NCBI GenBank assembly: GCA_029287335.1 | Contig: JARFRI010000163.1 | Location: 1 to 5,909, forward strand | From: Phycisphaera sp. | GTDB lineage: Bacteria; Planctomycetota; Phycisphaerae; Phycisphaerales; Phycisphaeraceae | Length of the DNA stretch: 5,909 bases | Reading direction: 5' to 3' | Shown here: positions 1 to 5,909 of the stretch, one piece after another | Layout: each line of letters starts with the position of its first letter | Position numbering within the stretch: the stretch's first letter is position 1 | Position numbers and translations under genes: made by a program | Notes under the pieces: generated by a model | Seen by the model: the letters and a program-made list of their open reading frames with translations, nothing else | Database searches by the model: none | Told to the model about the DNA's origin: nothing

Positions 1-68
1 ATGCTGGTGCGGAGGCGGACGATGTTGTCGTTGGTGAGTTTGAGCGAAAGGTTTTGCTGGGTGTCCAT
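1..68 (-). CDS. N-terminus of an unrecognised protein, cut by the left edge
   Basis: An ATG on the minus strand at 68-66 opens a frame that stays open to the window edge, giving 22 complete codons that begin MDTQQNLSLKLTNDNI. The peptide is polar, with no signal peptide or membrane segment in the visible part. I do not recognise the family, and 22 residues are too few to assign a function. The start is supported by its position just after the non-coding 69-257 stretch and by codons that look like those of the neighbours, many ending in C. No Shine-Dalgarno sequence is visible upstream, as for the other genes here. The gene lies downstream of dnaB on the same strand, but 189 bp with two inverted-repeat structures separate them, so it probably has its own promoter. 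It could also be a chance open frame. Confidence 0.5.
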   Translation of the reverse strand, partial: MDTQQNLSLKLTNDNIVRLRTS

Positions 69-78
69 CCGTGGCCCT

Positions 79-140
79 GTGATTCGAGGAATGAGGGAAT
101 ATCGATCGTATGCCGCGATCATACGACCGTGATGAATCAC
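79..140. promoter_or_regulatory. Nested inverted repeats upstream of the left-edge gene, possible operator
   Basis: Two perfect 7-bp inverted repeats are nested. The inner pair is tcgtatg at 106-112 and catacga at 120-126, separated by 7 nt. The outer pair is gtgattc at 79-85 and gaatcac at 134-140. They lie 11 to 72 bp upstream of the minus-strand ATG at 68, where a promoter or operator would be expected. Arms this short can arise by chance, and the spacing is asymmetric (20 nt on one side, 7 nt on the other). I see no convincing -35/-10 pair, so a regulatory role is only an inference from position. Confidence 0.25.
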
Positions 141-173
141 GTCCACCGGAGTTATACAGGCGACGGACTTCAC

Positions 174-254
174 CGTTTAGCGGGTGACGCGCAGCGTCCC
201 GTGCGAACTGTGATAGATGGTCTGAACGGATTGCAACGCGTCACCCGCTAAACG
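174..254. repeat. 81-bp REPIN- or MITE-like element with perfect 18-bp terminal inverted repeats
   Basis: The arm cgtttagcgggtgacgcg at 174-191 is repeated exactly in reverse complement at 237-254, leaving a 45-nt centre (192-236). The left end can also fold on its own: gacgc (186-190) and gcgtc (194-198) form a stem with a 3-nt loop, extended by neighbouring G and C bases. Two inverted palindromic units around a short centre is the layout of a REPIN or a small MITE. No target-site duplication is evident. The right arm ends 3 bp before the minus-strand dnaB stop codon (260-258), so the dnaB transcript would carry the hairpin in its 3' untranslated region. No U-run follows on either strand, so a classical intrinsic terminator is not supported, but mRNA 3'-end protection is possible. 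Confidence 0.7.
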
Positions 255-257
255 CAA

Positions 258-1661
258 TCAATAGTCGCCATGCCCGCTCGCAAGGTTGTTGAACCTTGTC
301 GTTGGGCCGTGGAACTGGAGCTTGCAGACGCCCGTTGGGCCGTTACGTTGCTTGGCGATGATGATCTCGGCCAGGTGGTCCGGCTCGTAGTCCGGGTCGC
401 TGCGATGAAAATAATCCTCGCGGTGAACCATCTGGATCACGTCCGCGTCCTGTTCGATCGAGCCCGACTCGCGCAGGTCGCTCATCCTTGGCCGATGGCC
501 CTCGCGCTGCTCGGCCTGACGATTGAGCTGGCTCAAGCAAACCACCGGCACCTCCAGATCACGTGCCAACGCCTTCATCTGACGCGAAATACTCGACACC
601 TCTTCCTGACGCGAGTTACTGCCCGGCTCGGACATGAGCTGCATGTAGTCCACGAAGATCGCTTTGATATGCCGTTCGTTCGCCAGCCGCTGGGCCTTGG
701 CACGCAGCACCATCGGGTTCAGGCCCGGCGTGTCATCGATGTACATCGGCGCCTCGGCCAACTCCCCCACCGTCATCTGCAAACGACCAAAGTCGTCCCG
801 GCTCAGCCTGTTCTTACGCAGCTTCTGCGAGTCCACCCCCGACCGCGAACACAGCAGCCGCTGGGCCAACTGCTGCTTACCCATCTCCAACGAAAACACC
901 GCGACCGGGATCTTGTTGACCGTCGCGATGTGCTCGGCCATGTTCAACATAAACGCGGTCTTACCCATCGATGGACGGGCAGCGATGATCGTCATCTCCC
1001 CGCCGTGCAGGCCGTTGGTCATCTCGTCGAGCTCGAAGAAGCCGGTCTCTAAACCCGTGACGCTCTTGCCGTCGTGGGCTTCGAGGATGGCCATCGTCTC
1101 TTCGAGCAGCGCGTGCAGGTTGTCCGCATCCGTGATGCCGCGCTTTTCTTGGATGTGATAGATCAGCTGGCCTGCCTGCGCGAGCAGGTCGTCGGCCGAG
1201 TCGCCCGAGTTGTAGCACTGGTGCAGCAGCATCCCCGACGCATCGATCAGCGAACGCACCAACGCCTTCTCACGCACGATCCGCGCGTAGTGCCCGGCAC
1301 TGACCGCGCTGGGCACCGACTCAAACAACTCGATGAGGTACTCGACCCCGCCGACCTGCTCGAGCATGTTCTTGTCGACCAGCTTCTGGGTGAGCTGGAC
1401 CATGTCGATCGACTGGACCTGGTTGTACAGCGACAAGAGGGCCTCATACACCGCGGCATGGGCCGGCTTATAAAAGTCCTCCGGCGACTTGATGATCTGA
1501 ACCACCTCGCCACACACCCGCCAATCCAGAATCATCGACCCAAGCACCGCGGACTCCGCTTCGATCGCGCTGGGCGGCAGCTTGTCAAAAAGCTGGCTGA
1601 CATCGATCTTGCGCTCCGAACGGCGTCGGCCTTCGAATTGGGGCGTTTGGGCGGAGGTCAT
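258..1661 (-). CDS. dnaB: Replicative DNA helicase DnaB, complete
   Basis: The product is the hexameric 5'-3' helicase that unwinds DNA at the replication fork and works with primase and the clamp-loader complex in the cytoplasm. The protein has 467 residues, close to the usual length. A short charged N-terminal tail precedes the DnaB N-terminal domain (about 28-130, starting LPPSAIEAESAVLGSM). A linker follows, and the RecA-like motor covers about 200-457. In the motor the Walker A motif is ARPSMGKT (228-235), the catalytic glutamate is E259 in FSLEM, and Walker B is FVDYMQLM with D338. Motif LSQLNR is at 376-381, DLRESGSIEQDAD at 395-407, and AKQRNGP at 436-442 supplies the lysine and arginine finger (K437, R439). 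All key residues are present, and there is no intein, which this gene often carries in other bacteria. The ATG at 1661 has no Shine-Dalgarno sequence but matches the family N-terminus. The gene follows the kinase on the same strand after 330 bp of repeat-rich DNA. Confidence 0.97.
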   Translation of the reverse strand: MTSAQTPQFEGRRRSERKIDVSQLFDKLPPSAIEAESAVLGSMILDWRVCGEVVQIIKSPEDFYKPAHAAVYEALLSLYNQVQSIDMVQLTQKLVDKNMLEQVGGVEYLIELFESVPSAVSAGHYARIVREKALVRSLIDASGMLLHQCYNSGDSADDLLAQAGQLIYHIQEKRGITDADNLHALLEETMAILEAHDGKSVTGLETGFFELDEMTNGLHGGEMTIIAARPSMGKTAFMLNMAEHIATVNKIPVAVFSLEMGKQQLAQRLLCSRSGVDSQKLRKNRLSRDDFGRLQMTVGELAEAPMYIDDTPGLNPMVLRAKAQRLANERHIKAIFVDYMQLMSEPGSNSRQEEVSSISRQMKALARDLEVPVVCLSQLNRQAEQREGHRPRMSDLRESGSIEQDADVIQMVHREDYFHRSDPDYEPDHLAEIIIAKQRNGPTGVCKLQFHGPTTRFNNLASGHGDY

Positions 1662-1798
1662 AATTGGATCATCGCAGTTTAGGCTTTGGCTGTGGCGGGT
1701 TGGCGCTTGCTGTCATTTGTGCTGTGGAAAAGGTGTTTGCTAAGGCATTTTTTAACCGCAAAGGCGCGAAGGCGCAAAGGAAGGCATCAAGGCATTGT

Positions 1799-1940
1799 TC
1801 CACAGATTTCACAGATGGCACAGATTCAAGGCAAATGAATAACCACGAAGGCACGAAGAACACGAAGCGAAGCATTGGATTCCTTCGTGTTCTTCGTGCC
1901 TTCGTGGTTCAAAATCTGTGCCATCTGTGAAATCTGTGGA
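1799..1940. repeat. Middle inverted pair, CACAGAT family (1799-1826 / 1913-1940)
   Basis: The arms are 28 nt and identical in reverse complement. Each holds three CACAGAT units at an exact 9-bp period (1801-1807, 1810-1816, 1819-1825 on the left). The sequence is unrelated to the outer and inner families except in having the same triple-unit design. Confidence 0.9.
1841..1909. repeat. Inner inverted pair, CACGAAG family (1841-1867 / 1883-1909)
   Basis: The arms are 27 nt and identical in reverse complement, with a 15-nt loop at 1868-1882 in which GAA (1869-1871) can also pair with TTC (1880-1882). Each arm holds three CACGAAG units (1844-1850, 1852-1858, 1861-1867 on the left), spaced 8 and 9 bp. 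This is the most compact and most stable hairpin of the three. Confidence 0.9.
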
Positions 1941-1991
1941 TTACTGCCTTCCTTTGCGCCTCTGCGCCTTTGCGGTTCAATCTGCCTTGAC

Positions 1992-3137
1992 TCACTCCGG
2001 GTCCGGCAGGTCGTCGCAGAAGTCAGCTAACTCATCCAAGCTTGGGCTATGGGCGTTGCGGACATAAAAGCCGCTGGTACCCGTACCCGCGCAGAGGGCT
2101 TGTTCGATCGGCAGACCCGCGAGCAGGCCCAGGCAGAAGCCGGCGTTGAAGTTGTCGCCGGCACCGGTGCTCAATTTAGGCTTGGATACGAATGGGCCTT
2201 TGAAGATCGCGGACTGTACGCCGGCGTCGGTGTTGATCGCGGCCGCCGCCCCCTCGCGTGGGTGGACGCAGACGCAGTGGACCTCCAGCGCTTCACGCAG
2301 GTCTTGTGCGATCTTTTCGATCGCGGCTTTTTGTTCCATGTCCGTCAACGGCACCTTCACGCCCAGCACCTTGGCGACTTGCGTGGCTTCGGACAGGTTA
2401 AAGCCGACGACGACTTTTGACTGCGTGTTGAGCCGTTTGGTCAGCTCCATCGCTTCGGCCAGATCCTCGTTCGTCCGCTTGCTTGGGTCGGCCAGGTCGA
2501 TGAACACGTACCGGCTGTTATCCATCTGTGGCAGGACGTCTTCGATCAGCGCTTCCCAGATGGTGTTGAGCTGGGTCAGCATCGTCCAGTTCACCATGCC
2601 GATGAACTTGGCCTTGCGGACGATCTCGACGTACGCCGCTCGGCCGATCTGTTTGTCGATGGTGGCTTGGTTGACGTGGCGGAGCGAGGCGTGCTTGCCG
2701 AGCATGAGCTTGCCGTCGTCGAACTCGAGCGCATCGGTGTGGCCCGGCTCGGCGATGGAGTGGACGTCCGCCATCTCGGCGAAGTCGTTGAAGACGGGGT
2801 TGAGCTTGCCCTCGCCGAGGTTACCGATGTAGGTCACCGGCAGGCCGGCGGTGGCCATGGCGTTGGCCATGATCGGGCCGTTGCCGCCGAGTTTTTCGAG
2901 CTTGGTGACCAGCTCGACGTTGGAGGATCGGCCGGCCGAGTCGACAATCCGCTGGCCGAACTTATCGAGCGTATGCACCGGCTCATAGTGATCGGTGTCG
3001 TGTCGCTTATCGACGACAGCGATGATCGCATCGACAAAGCCATCGAACCCGATGAGCACGGGCGTGTCTTGAATGGTCTGCGAAAAAGTGCGGAGGCCCG
3101 CGGCGGCGGCTTGTGCGGTTTCAGATCGGGTGGGCAT
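1992..3137 (-). CDS. PfkB/ribokinase-family carbohydrate or nucleoside kinase, complete
   Basis: This is an ATP-dependent kinase of the PfkB family, which phosphorylates a hydroxyl of a sugar or nucleoside in the cytoplasm. It has 381 residues, somewhat longer than a typical ribokinase of about 310. The N-terminal strand GFDGFVD (30-36) begins the sugar-binding part and GGNGPIMANAM (84-94) matches the family's conserved glycine-rich and asparagine region. NLSE (247-250) is the N-x-x-E motif linked to magnesium and phosphate binding. The signature TGAGDNFNAGF (324-334) carries the catalytic base D328 and the anion hole. The usual active-site elements are therefore intact. The substrate cannot be read from the sequence: fructose, ribose, 2-keto-3-deoxygluconate and adenosine kinases all share these motifs, and no sugar-pathway gene is adjacent. 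The ATG at 3137 has no close Shine-Dalgarno sequence; a GGAGG lies about 37-41 nt upstream, too far to act. The next upstream gene is divergent. The stop is followed after 14 bp by the nested palindrome. Confidence 0.92.
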   Translation of the reverse strand: MPTRSETAQAAAAGLRTFSQTIQDTPVLIGFDGFVDAIIAVVDKRHDTDHYEPVHTLDKFGQRIVDSAGRSSNVELVTKLEKLGGNGPIMANAMATAGLPVTYIGNLGEGKLNPVFNDFAEMADVHSIAEPGHTDALEFDDGKLMLGKHASLRHVNQATIDKQIGRAAYVEIVRKAKFIGMVNWTMLTQLNTIWEALIEDVLPQMDNSRYVFIDLADPSKRTNEDLAEAMELTKRLNTQSKVVVGFNLSEATQVAKVLGVKVPLTDMEQKAAIEKIAQDLREALEVHCVCVHPREGAAAAINTDAGVQSAIFKGPFVSKPKLSTGAGDNFNAGFCLGLLAGLPIEQALCAGTGTSGFYVRNAHSPSLDELADFCDDLPDPE

Positions 3138-3240
3138 AGCGAATCAACGGCTGGGGTGAGTGGTTTGTGAAATCCTCCGAGCACAAGGATACGCCATCGC
3201 CCCCGGCGACGCAGCCCCCTGCAAAAGCTATCCTAAGGCC

Positions 3241-4584
3241 ATGTCCGGGCACAACCGACATGACGGCGTCTTGATCCCCTGGCTCACGCCGATGCGCGCC
3301 GCACGCGGGGCACTACGCCAGACCGGTGTTGCCCCGTCGTTCGCCATCCACCTGGCCGGGCTCATCTTCTTCTTTGTCGGCATCTTGCTACTGGACGCAG
3401 CGTTTTGGGGCGAAGGCCTGCTCTGGGAGCTCAAGCAAGGGCTCGAAGGCGATACCGCCAGCACCCTGCTGTTCACGGGGATCTTTTTCGTTGTTTACGA
3501 ATGTTGTTTTGTGATCCTCGCGTGGATGACGGCGTGCTGGGGGGCGGGCGTCGAGCCGTTCAACACGAGCTTTGGCCGATCGCTGTCGCGTTGGTACCAG
3601 CTCACGCCCTGGTTCGCGGCGCTCATCATCGGGCTCATCCTGGTGATACAGGGTTTCGAGGAACTCGATGATTGGTACTGGAACACCTACGACTACGGTC
3701 GATACGGCAACTACTACGAAACCAATACCGAACCCCTGCGACTGCTGACCTACGACCGCTTCCAACTGCTGCTCAACATCGGGCGGTTCGGCTCGCTCGT
3801 TATTTTCAACCTTATTGCGCTGTGGTGGATCCTCGGCACGGTGATGGTCCACCGCCATCAGCCCACCTGGTTTGCAAGCTGTTGTTGGCCGGCGACGTGC
3901 GAAGACTGCGGCTACGCCTTGGCCGGGCTGACCGATGAGCAGACCTGCCCCGAATGCGGCAAGACGGTCGGCGACAGCAAGCACACCGAGCGCGGGCAAA
4001 ACGCGATCCCATCGCTGCGGATGCTGGGACAGGCGCTGATCGAGCCGAGCGCCGTCGGCAAGGCGATGGCCACGCGTCAGCCCACGAAGCAGCCGGTGCG
4101 CGTGCTGCTGTGGGGGCTGCTGTTCACGGTGCTCTGCGGGCCGGTGTTCATGGTGATCATGTCGATCGCGATCTGGCTGGGCGATGGATACAACCCCATC
4201 GATGACTTCGGTGACATGATCGAGTTTTACATCCTCGCTGGCATGACCGTCGGCACCTACTCGGCCGTGGTCGGCAGCCTCGTCCTCCTCGGGGCCGGCT
4301 CACTGGCCGCCACAATCGTCCGTGTCATGGGCAAGCGCGACATCATGCCCGCCGCCTGCTTCGCCGCTTGCTACAGCGCCGCGCTGCTGCCGATATGGGT
4401 CCTCCTTCAAGCCGGGCAACTGCTCATCCTCCTCCCGCTGGGTGGGCACCTTGAAGACGCCGGGCGGTATGACCTAACCGAGTTCTTCCCGCTGCTCGTG
4501 ATGATGCTGCACGCGGCAATGCTGGTCTACATCGTCATGAATGTCGCGCGCATCACCAAGGCCGCGCGATACGCCAACGTCTAA
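3241..4584 (+). CDS. Multi-spanning membrane protein with a central zinc ribbon, function unknown
   Basis: The 447-residue protein has about eight hydrophobic segments in two groups: roughly 36-56, 75-97, 123-138 and 175-201, then 285-313, 328-358, 370-400 and 414-436. Between the groups is a soluble stretch with a four-cysteine zinc ribbon, C220-x2-C223 and C236-x2-C239, in the form CEDCGYALAGL ... CPECG. That form is frequent in planctomycete proteins, where it often adjoins membrane segments. Zinc binding is a reasonable inference; no enzymatic motif is visible. A tyrosine- and asparagine-rich segment (about 145-162) follows the third hydrophobic segment. I chose the ATG at 3241 over an in-frame GTG at 3160. 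The extra 27 residues would start 23 bp from the divergent kinase start and look like non-coding DNA. The next gene on this strand is leuS after 112 bp, with no functional link evident. A Yip1-like or transporter role is possible but unsupported. Confidence 0.8.
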   Translation: MSGHNRHDGVLIPWLTPMRAARGALRQTGVAPSFAIHLAGLIFFFVGILLLDAAFWGEGLLWELKQGLEGDTASTLLFTGIFFVVYECCFVILAWMTACWGAGVEPFNTSFGRSLSRWYQLTPWFAALIIGLILVIQGFEELDDWYWNTYDYGRYGNYYETNTEPLRLLTYDRFQLLLNIGRFGSLVIFNLIALWWILGTVMVHRHQPTWFASCCWPATCEDCGYALAGLTDEQTCPECGKTVGDSKHTERGQNAIPSLRMLGQALIEPSAVGKAMATRQPTKQPVRVLLWGLLFTVLCGPVFMVIMSIAIWLGDGYNPIDDFGDMIEFYILAGMTVGTYSAVVGSLVLLGAGSLAATIVRVMGKRDIMPAACFAACYSAALLPIWVLLQAGQLLILLPLGGHLEDAGRYDLTEFFPLLVMMLHAAMLVYIVMNVARITKAARYANV

Positions 4585-4696
4585 AACCTAAACGCCGTCT
4601 CCCATCCTTGGTGCTGCCCCGTCACGGGATGCGATAAACTGTCGTATCCGCGATCAAGCTTCGCGTGATCCGACAAACCGCCTGCCCCCCGCCACC

Positions 4697-5909
4697 ATGA
4701 AATACGACTTCAACGCCATTGAAAAACGCTGGCAACAGCACTGGGACAACGCCCGCACCTTCGCCACGCCCAACCCAGGCGAAGCAGGCTTCGATCAAAC
4801 CAAGCCCAAGTTCTACGTGCTCGACATGTTCCCCTACCCCTCCGGCGTCGGGCTGCACGTGGGCCACCCGCTGGGCTATATCGCGACCGACATTGTCGCG
4901 CGCTACAAGCGCATGCGCGGTTACAACGTGCTGCACCCCATGGGCTTTGACGCCTTTGGCCTGCCTGCCGAGCAGTACGCTGTCGAGCACAACGTCCACC
5001 CGCGCATCACCACCGAGAAGAACATCGCCAACATGGTCGCCCAGCTCAAGCAGCTGGGCATGGGCTACGACTGGGAACGCTCCTTCGCCACCACCGACCC
5101 GCAGTACGTCAAGTGGACCCAGTGGATCTTCATGAAGATGTACCACAGCTACTTCGACCCCATCGAAAACAAAGCCGCACCGATCAGTACCCTCATCGAA
5201 AAACTCGAGGGCGAAGACTACTACATCGGCTCCGACGGCGAACTCATCGTCTCAGGCTCCACCGAATCCCTCGAACCCCTCGCGGGCATCGGCGACCCCA
5301 ACATCCACAAGTGGACCGAGCTCGAATCCGACCAGCGCGAGCGCCTGCTCGACGAATACCGCCTGGCCTTCATGGCCGAGGTCGAGGTCAACTGGTGCCC
5401 GGGCCTGGGGACCGTGCTCGCTAACGAAGAAGTGACCAACGAAGGCAAGAGCGAACGCGGAAACTTCCCCGTCTACAAACGCCCGCTCAAGCAGTGGATG
5501 CTCCGCATCACCGCCTACGCCAACCGCCTCATCGACGACCTCGACCTCGTCGATTGGCCAGAGAACATCAAACTCCTGCAACGCAACTGGATCGGTAAAT
5601 CCAACGGTGCCGAAGTCGACTTTGCCATTGATGGCAGCGACGAAAACATCCGTGTCTTTACCACTCGGCCCGACACGCTCTTCGGCGCCACCTATATGGT
5701 CCTCGCGCCCGAGCACCCACTGGTTGATGTCGTGACGACGTCGCAGCAGAGCGAAGCCGTCCGCGCATATCAAAAACAATCCGCCGCCAAAACCAACATC
5801 GAACGACAAGCCGACGCCAAAGAAAAGACCGGCGTCTTCTCGGGCGGCTACGCGATCAACCCCGTCAACGGCGAAAAAATCCCCATCTGGATCGCCGACT
5901 ACGTCATGA
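4697..5909 (+). CDS. leuS: Leucyl-tRNA synthetase, N-terminal 404 codons, cut by the right edge
   Basis: This class I synthetase charges tRNA-Leu with leucine and edits misacylated products. The visible part starts [16 protein letters not shown], the usual LeuRS N-terminus. The HIGH-type motif is HVGHPLG (54-60), followed by [14 protein letters not shown] (83-96). [15 protein letters not shown] (232-246) and [12 protein letters not shown] (264-275) complete the first catalytic half. The CP1 editing domain begins after [13 protein letters not shown] and shows the threonine-rich TTRPDTLFG (322-330), in which T327 should be the specificity threonine (E. coli T252). The frame runs off the edge at IWIADYVM, shortly before the conserved GTGA editing segment; the KMSKS loop is outside. 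Between Y149 and N232 there are about 70 more residues than in E. coli LeuRS, and the zinc cysteines found there after NWCP are replaced by a SERGNFPV segment, a variant I recall from Planctomycetes and Bacteroidetes. No Shine-Dalgarno sequence precedes the ATG. Confidence 0.97.
   Translation, partial: MKYDFNAIEKRWQQHWDNARTFATPNPGEAGFDQTKPKFYVLDMFPYPSGVGLHVGHPLGYIATDIVARYKRMRGYNVLHPMGFDAFGLPAEQYAVEHNVHPRITTEKNIANMVAQLKQLGMGYDWERSFATTDPQYVKWTQWIFMKMYHSYFDPIENKAAPISTLIEKLEGEDYYIGSDGELIVSGSTESLEPLAGIGDPNIHKWTELESDQRERLLDEYRLAFMAEVEVNWCPGLGTVLANEEVTNEGKSERGNFPVYKRPLKQWMLRITAYANRLIDDLDLVDWPENIKLLQRNWIGKSNGAEVDFAIDGSDENIRVFTTRPDTLFGATYMVLAPEHPLVDVVTTSQQSEAVRAYQKQSAAKTNIERQADAKEKTGVFSGGYAINPVNGEKIPIWIADYVM

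Larger units (their letters stand above)
1754..1977. repeat. 224-bp nested palindrome built from three different repeat families
   Basis: Reading inwards from both ends there are three inverted pairs: outer 1754-1786 with 1945-1977, middle 1799-1826 with 1913-1940, and inner 1841-1867 with 1883-1909. The centre is a 15-nt loop (1868-1882). About 86 of 88 arm bases pair, so either strand could form a long interrupted hairpin. Left spacers are 12 nt (1787-1798) and 14 nt (1827-1840); right spacers are 4 nt (1941-1944) and 3 nt (1910-1912) and unrelated in sequence. The block fills most of the 330-bp gap between the kinase stop (1992) and the dnaB start (1661) and looks less GC-rich than the genes. 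From memory, these short families are dispersed in many planctomycete, verrucomicrobial and cyanobacterial genomes and are often miscalled as small proteins. On the minus strand the hairpin is followed by A residues, not U, so it is not a classical terminator for the kinase. Confidence 0.9.
1754..1977. repeat. Outer inverted pair, GCAAAGG family (1754-1786 / 1945-1977)
   Basis: The two 33-nt arms match at 31 positions; the only difference is GA versus AG in the middle (1768-1769 on the left). The left arm contains GCAAAGG at 1758-1764, GCGAAGG at 1766-1772 and GCAAAGG at 1774-1780, an exact 8-bp period, and then ends in AAGGCA. A run of six T residues (1748-1753) borders the left arm on the outside. 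Confidence 0.9.

Noticed and set aside
54..251. A 65-residue plus-strand open frame in the 69-257 gap
   Set aside because: It overlaps the start of the left-edge gene and reads through both arms of the 81-bp inverted repeat. It has no recognisable protein features.
1669..1875. A 68-residue minus-strand open frame in the same gap
   Set aside because: It is also a translation of the repeat arms (FVFFVPSWLF and LCAFAPLRL come from arm sequence), and it overlaps the dnaB upstream region.
1664..1930. An 88-residue plus-strand open frame reading through the repeat block, with peptides such as NRKGAKAQRK and NHEGTKNTKR
   Set aside because: The peptide is a literal translation of the nested repeat arms. 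Similar strings are common false protein calls in genomes rich in these repeats, and the start lies in non-coding DNA.
1754..1977. The nested palindrome as an intrinsic terminator for the kinase
   Set aside because: On the minus strand the structure is followed by AAAAAA, not a U-run, and on the plus strand by CAATCTGCC. Neither direction fits a classical terminator.
1754..1977. A CRISPR array or integron attachment cluster
   Set aside because: The repeats are inverted and of three different sequences, not direct copies with uniform spacers. No cas or integrase gene is present in the window.
3160..3240. An upstream GTG start adding 27 residues to the membrane protein
   Set aside because: It would begin 23 bp from the divergent kinase start and leave no room for two promoters, and the added peptide does not look like a family N-terminus. 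The ATG at 3241 is preferred.
4608..4640. A possible leuS promoter (TTGGTG and GATAAACT), with TAAACT also found minus-strand upstream of dnaB at 1681-1676
   Set aside because: The spacing is 19-21 bp and both hexamers match the consensus poorly. A shared 6-mer is expected by chance, and planctomycete promoters are not well enough known to me to support a call.
4618..4665. Small stems upstream of leuS (cccg-tca-cggg at 4618-4628, and cgcga with tcgcg at 4649-4665), considered as a terminator or T-box leader
   Set aside because: The stems are 4-5 bp, have no U-run, and no T-box sequence or specifier stem is visible in the 112-bp spacer.

Overview
The window looks like a chromosomal segment of a planctomycete, most likely class Phycisphaerae. 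The GC content is high, starts have no obvious Shine-Dalgarno sequence, and a membrane protein carries the C-x2-CGY-x-L-x-GL ... CPECG zinc ribbon that I associate with that group. The leucyl-tRNA synthetase has an enlarged catalytic-core insertion and lacks the zinc cysteines of the E. coli type, and the longest intergenic gap holds dispersed repeats common in planctomycete and other environmental genomes. The assignment rests on recognition from memory, not on a search.

Layout. Positions 1-68 (minus) hold the first 22 codons of an unrecognised gene that runs off the left edge. Positions 69-257 are intergenic, with an operator-like pair of nested inverted repeats in front of that gene. They also hold an 81-bp element with perfect 18-bp terminal inverted repeats that nearly touches the dnaB stop. 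Positions 258-1661 (minus) are dnaB, the complete replicative helicase. Positions 1662-1991 are a 330-bp gap dominated by a 224-bp nested palindrome. Positions 1992-3137 (minus) are a complete PfkB/ribokinase-family sugar or nucleoside kinase. A 103-bp divergent spacer follows. Positions 3241-4584 (plus) are an uncharacterised multi-spanning membrane protein with a central zinc ribbon. Positions 4697 to the right edge (plus) are the first 404 codons of leuS.

How it fits together. The genes do not form an obvious pathway: replication, sugar phosphorylation, an unknown membrane function and translation. The kinase and dnaB share a strand but are 330 bp apart, so one tight operon is unlikely. 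The kinase and the membrane gene are divergent, and leuS follows the membrane gene on the same strand after 112 bp.

The most unusual item is the 1754-1977 structure. Three different short repeat families are each present as an inverted pair and nested inside one another: outer 31/33, middle 28/28 and inner 27/27 matching bases. Each arm is itself three copies of a 7-mer at 8-9 bp spacing. The arms match while the spacers between them do not, which argues against a simple decaying inverted duplication.
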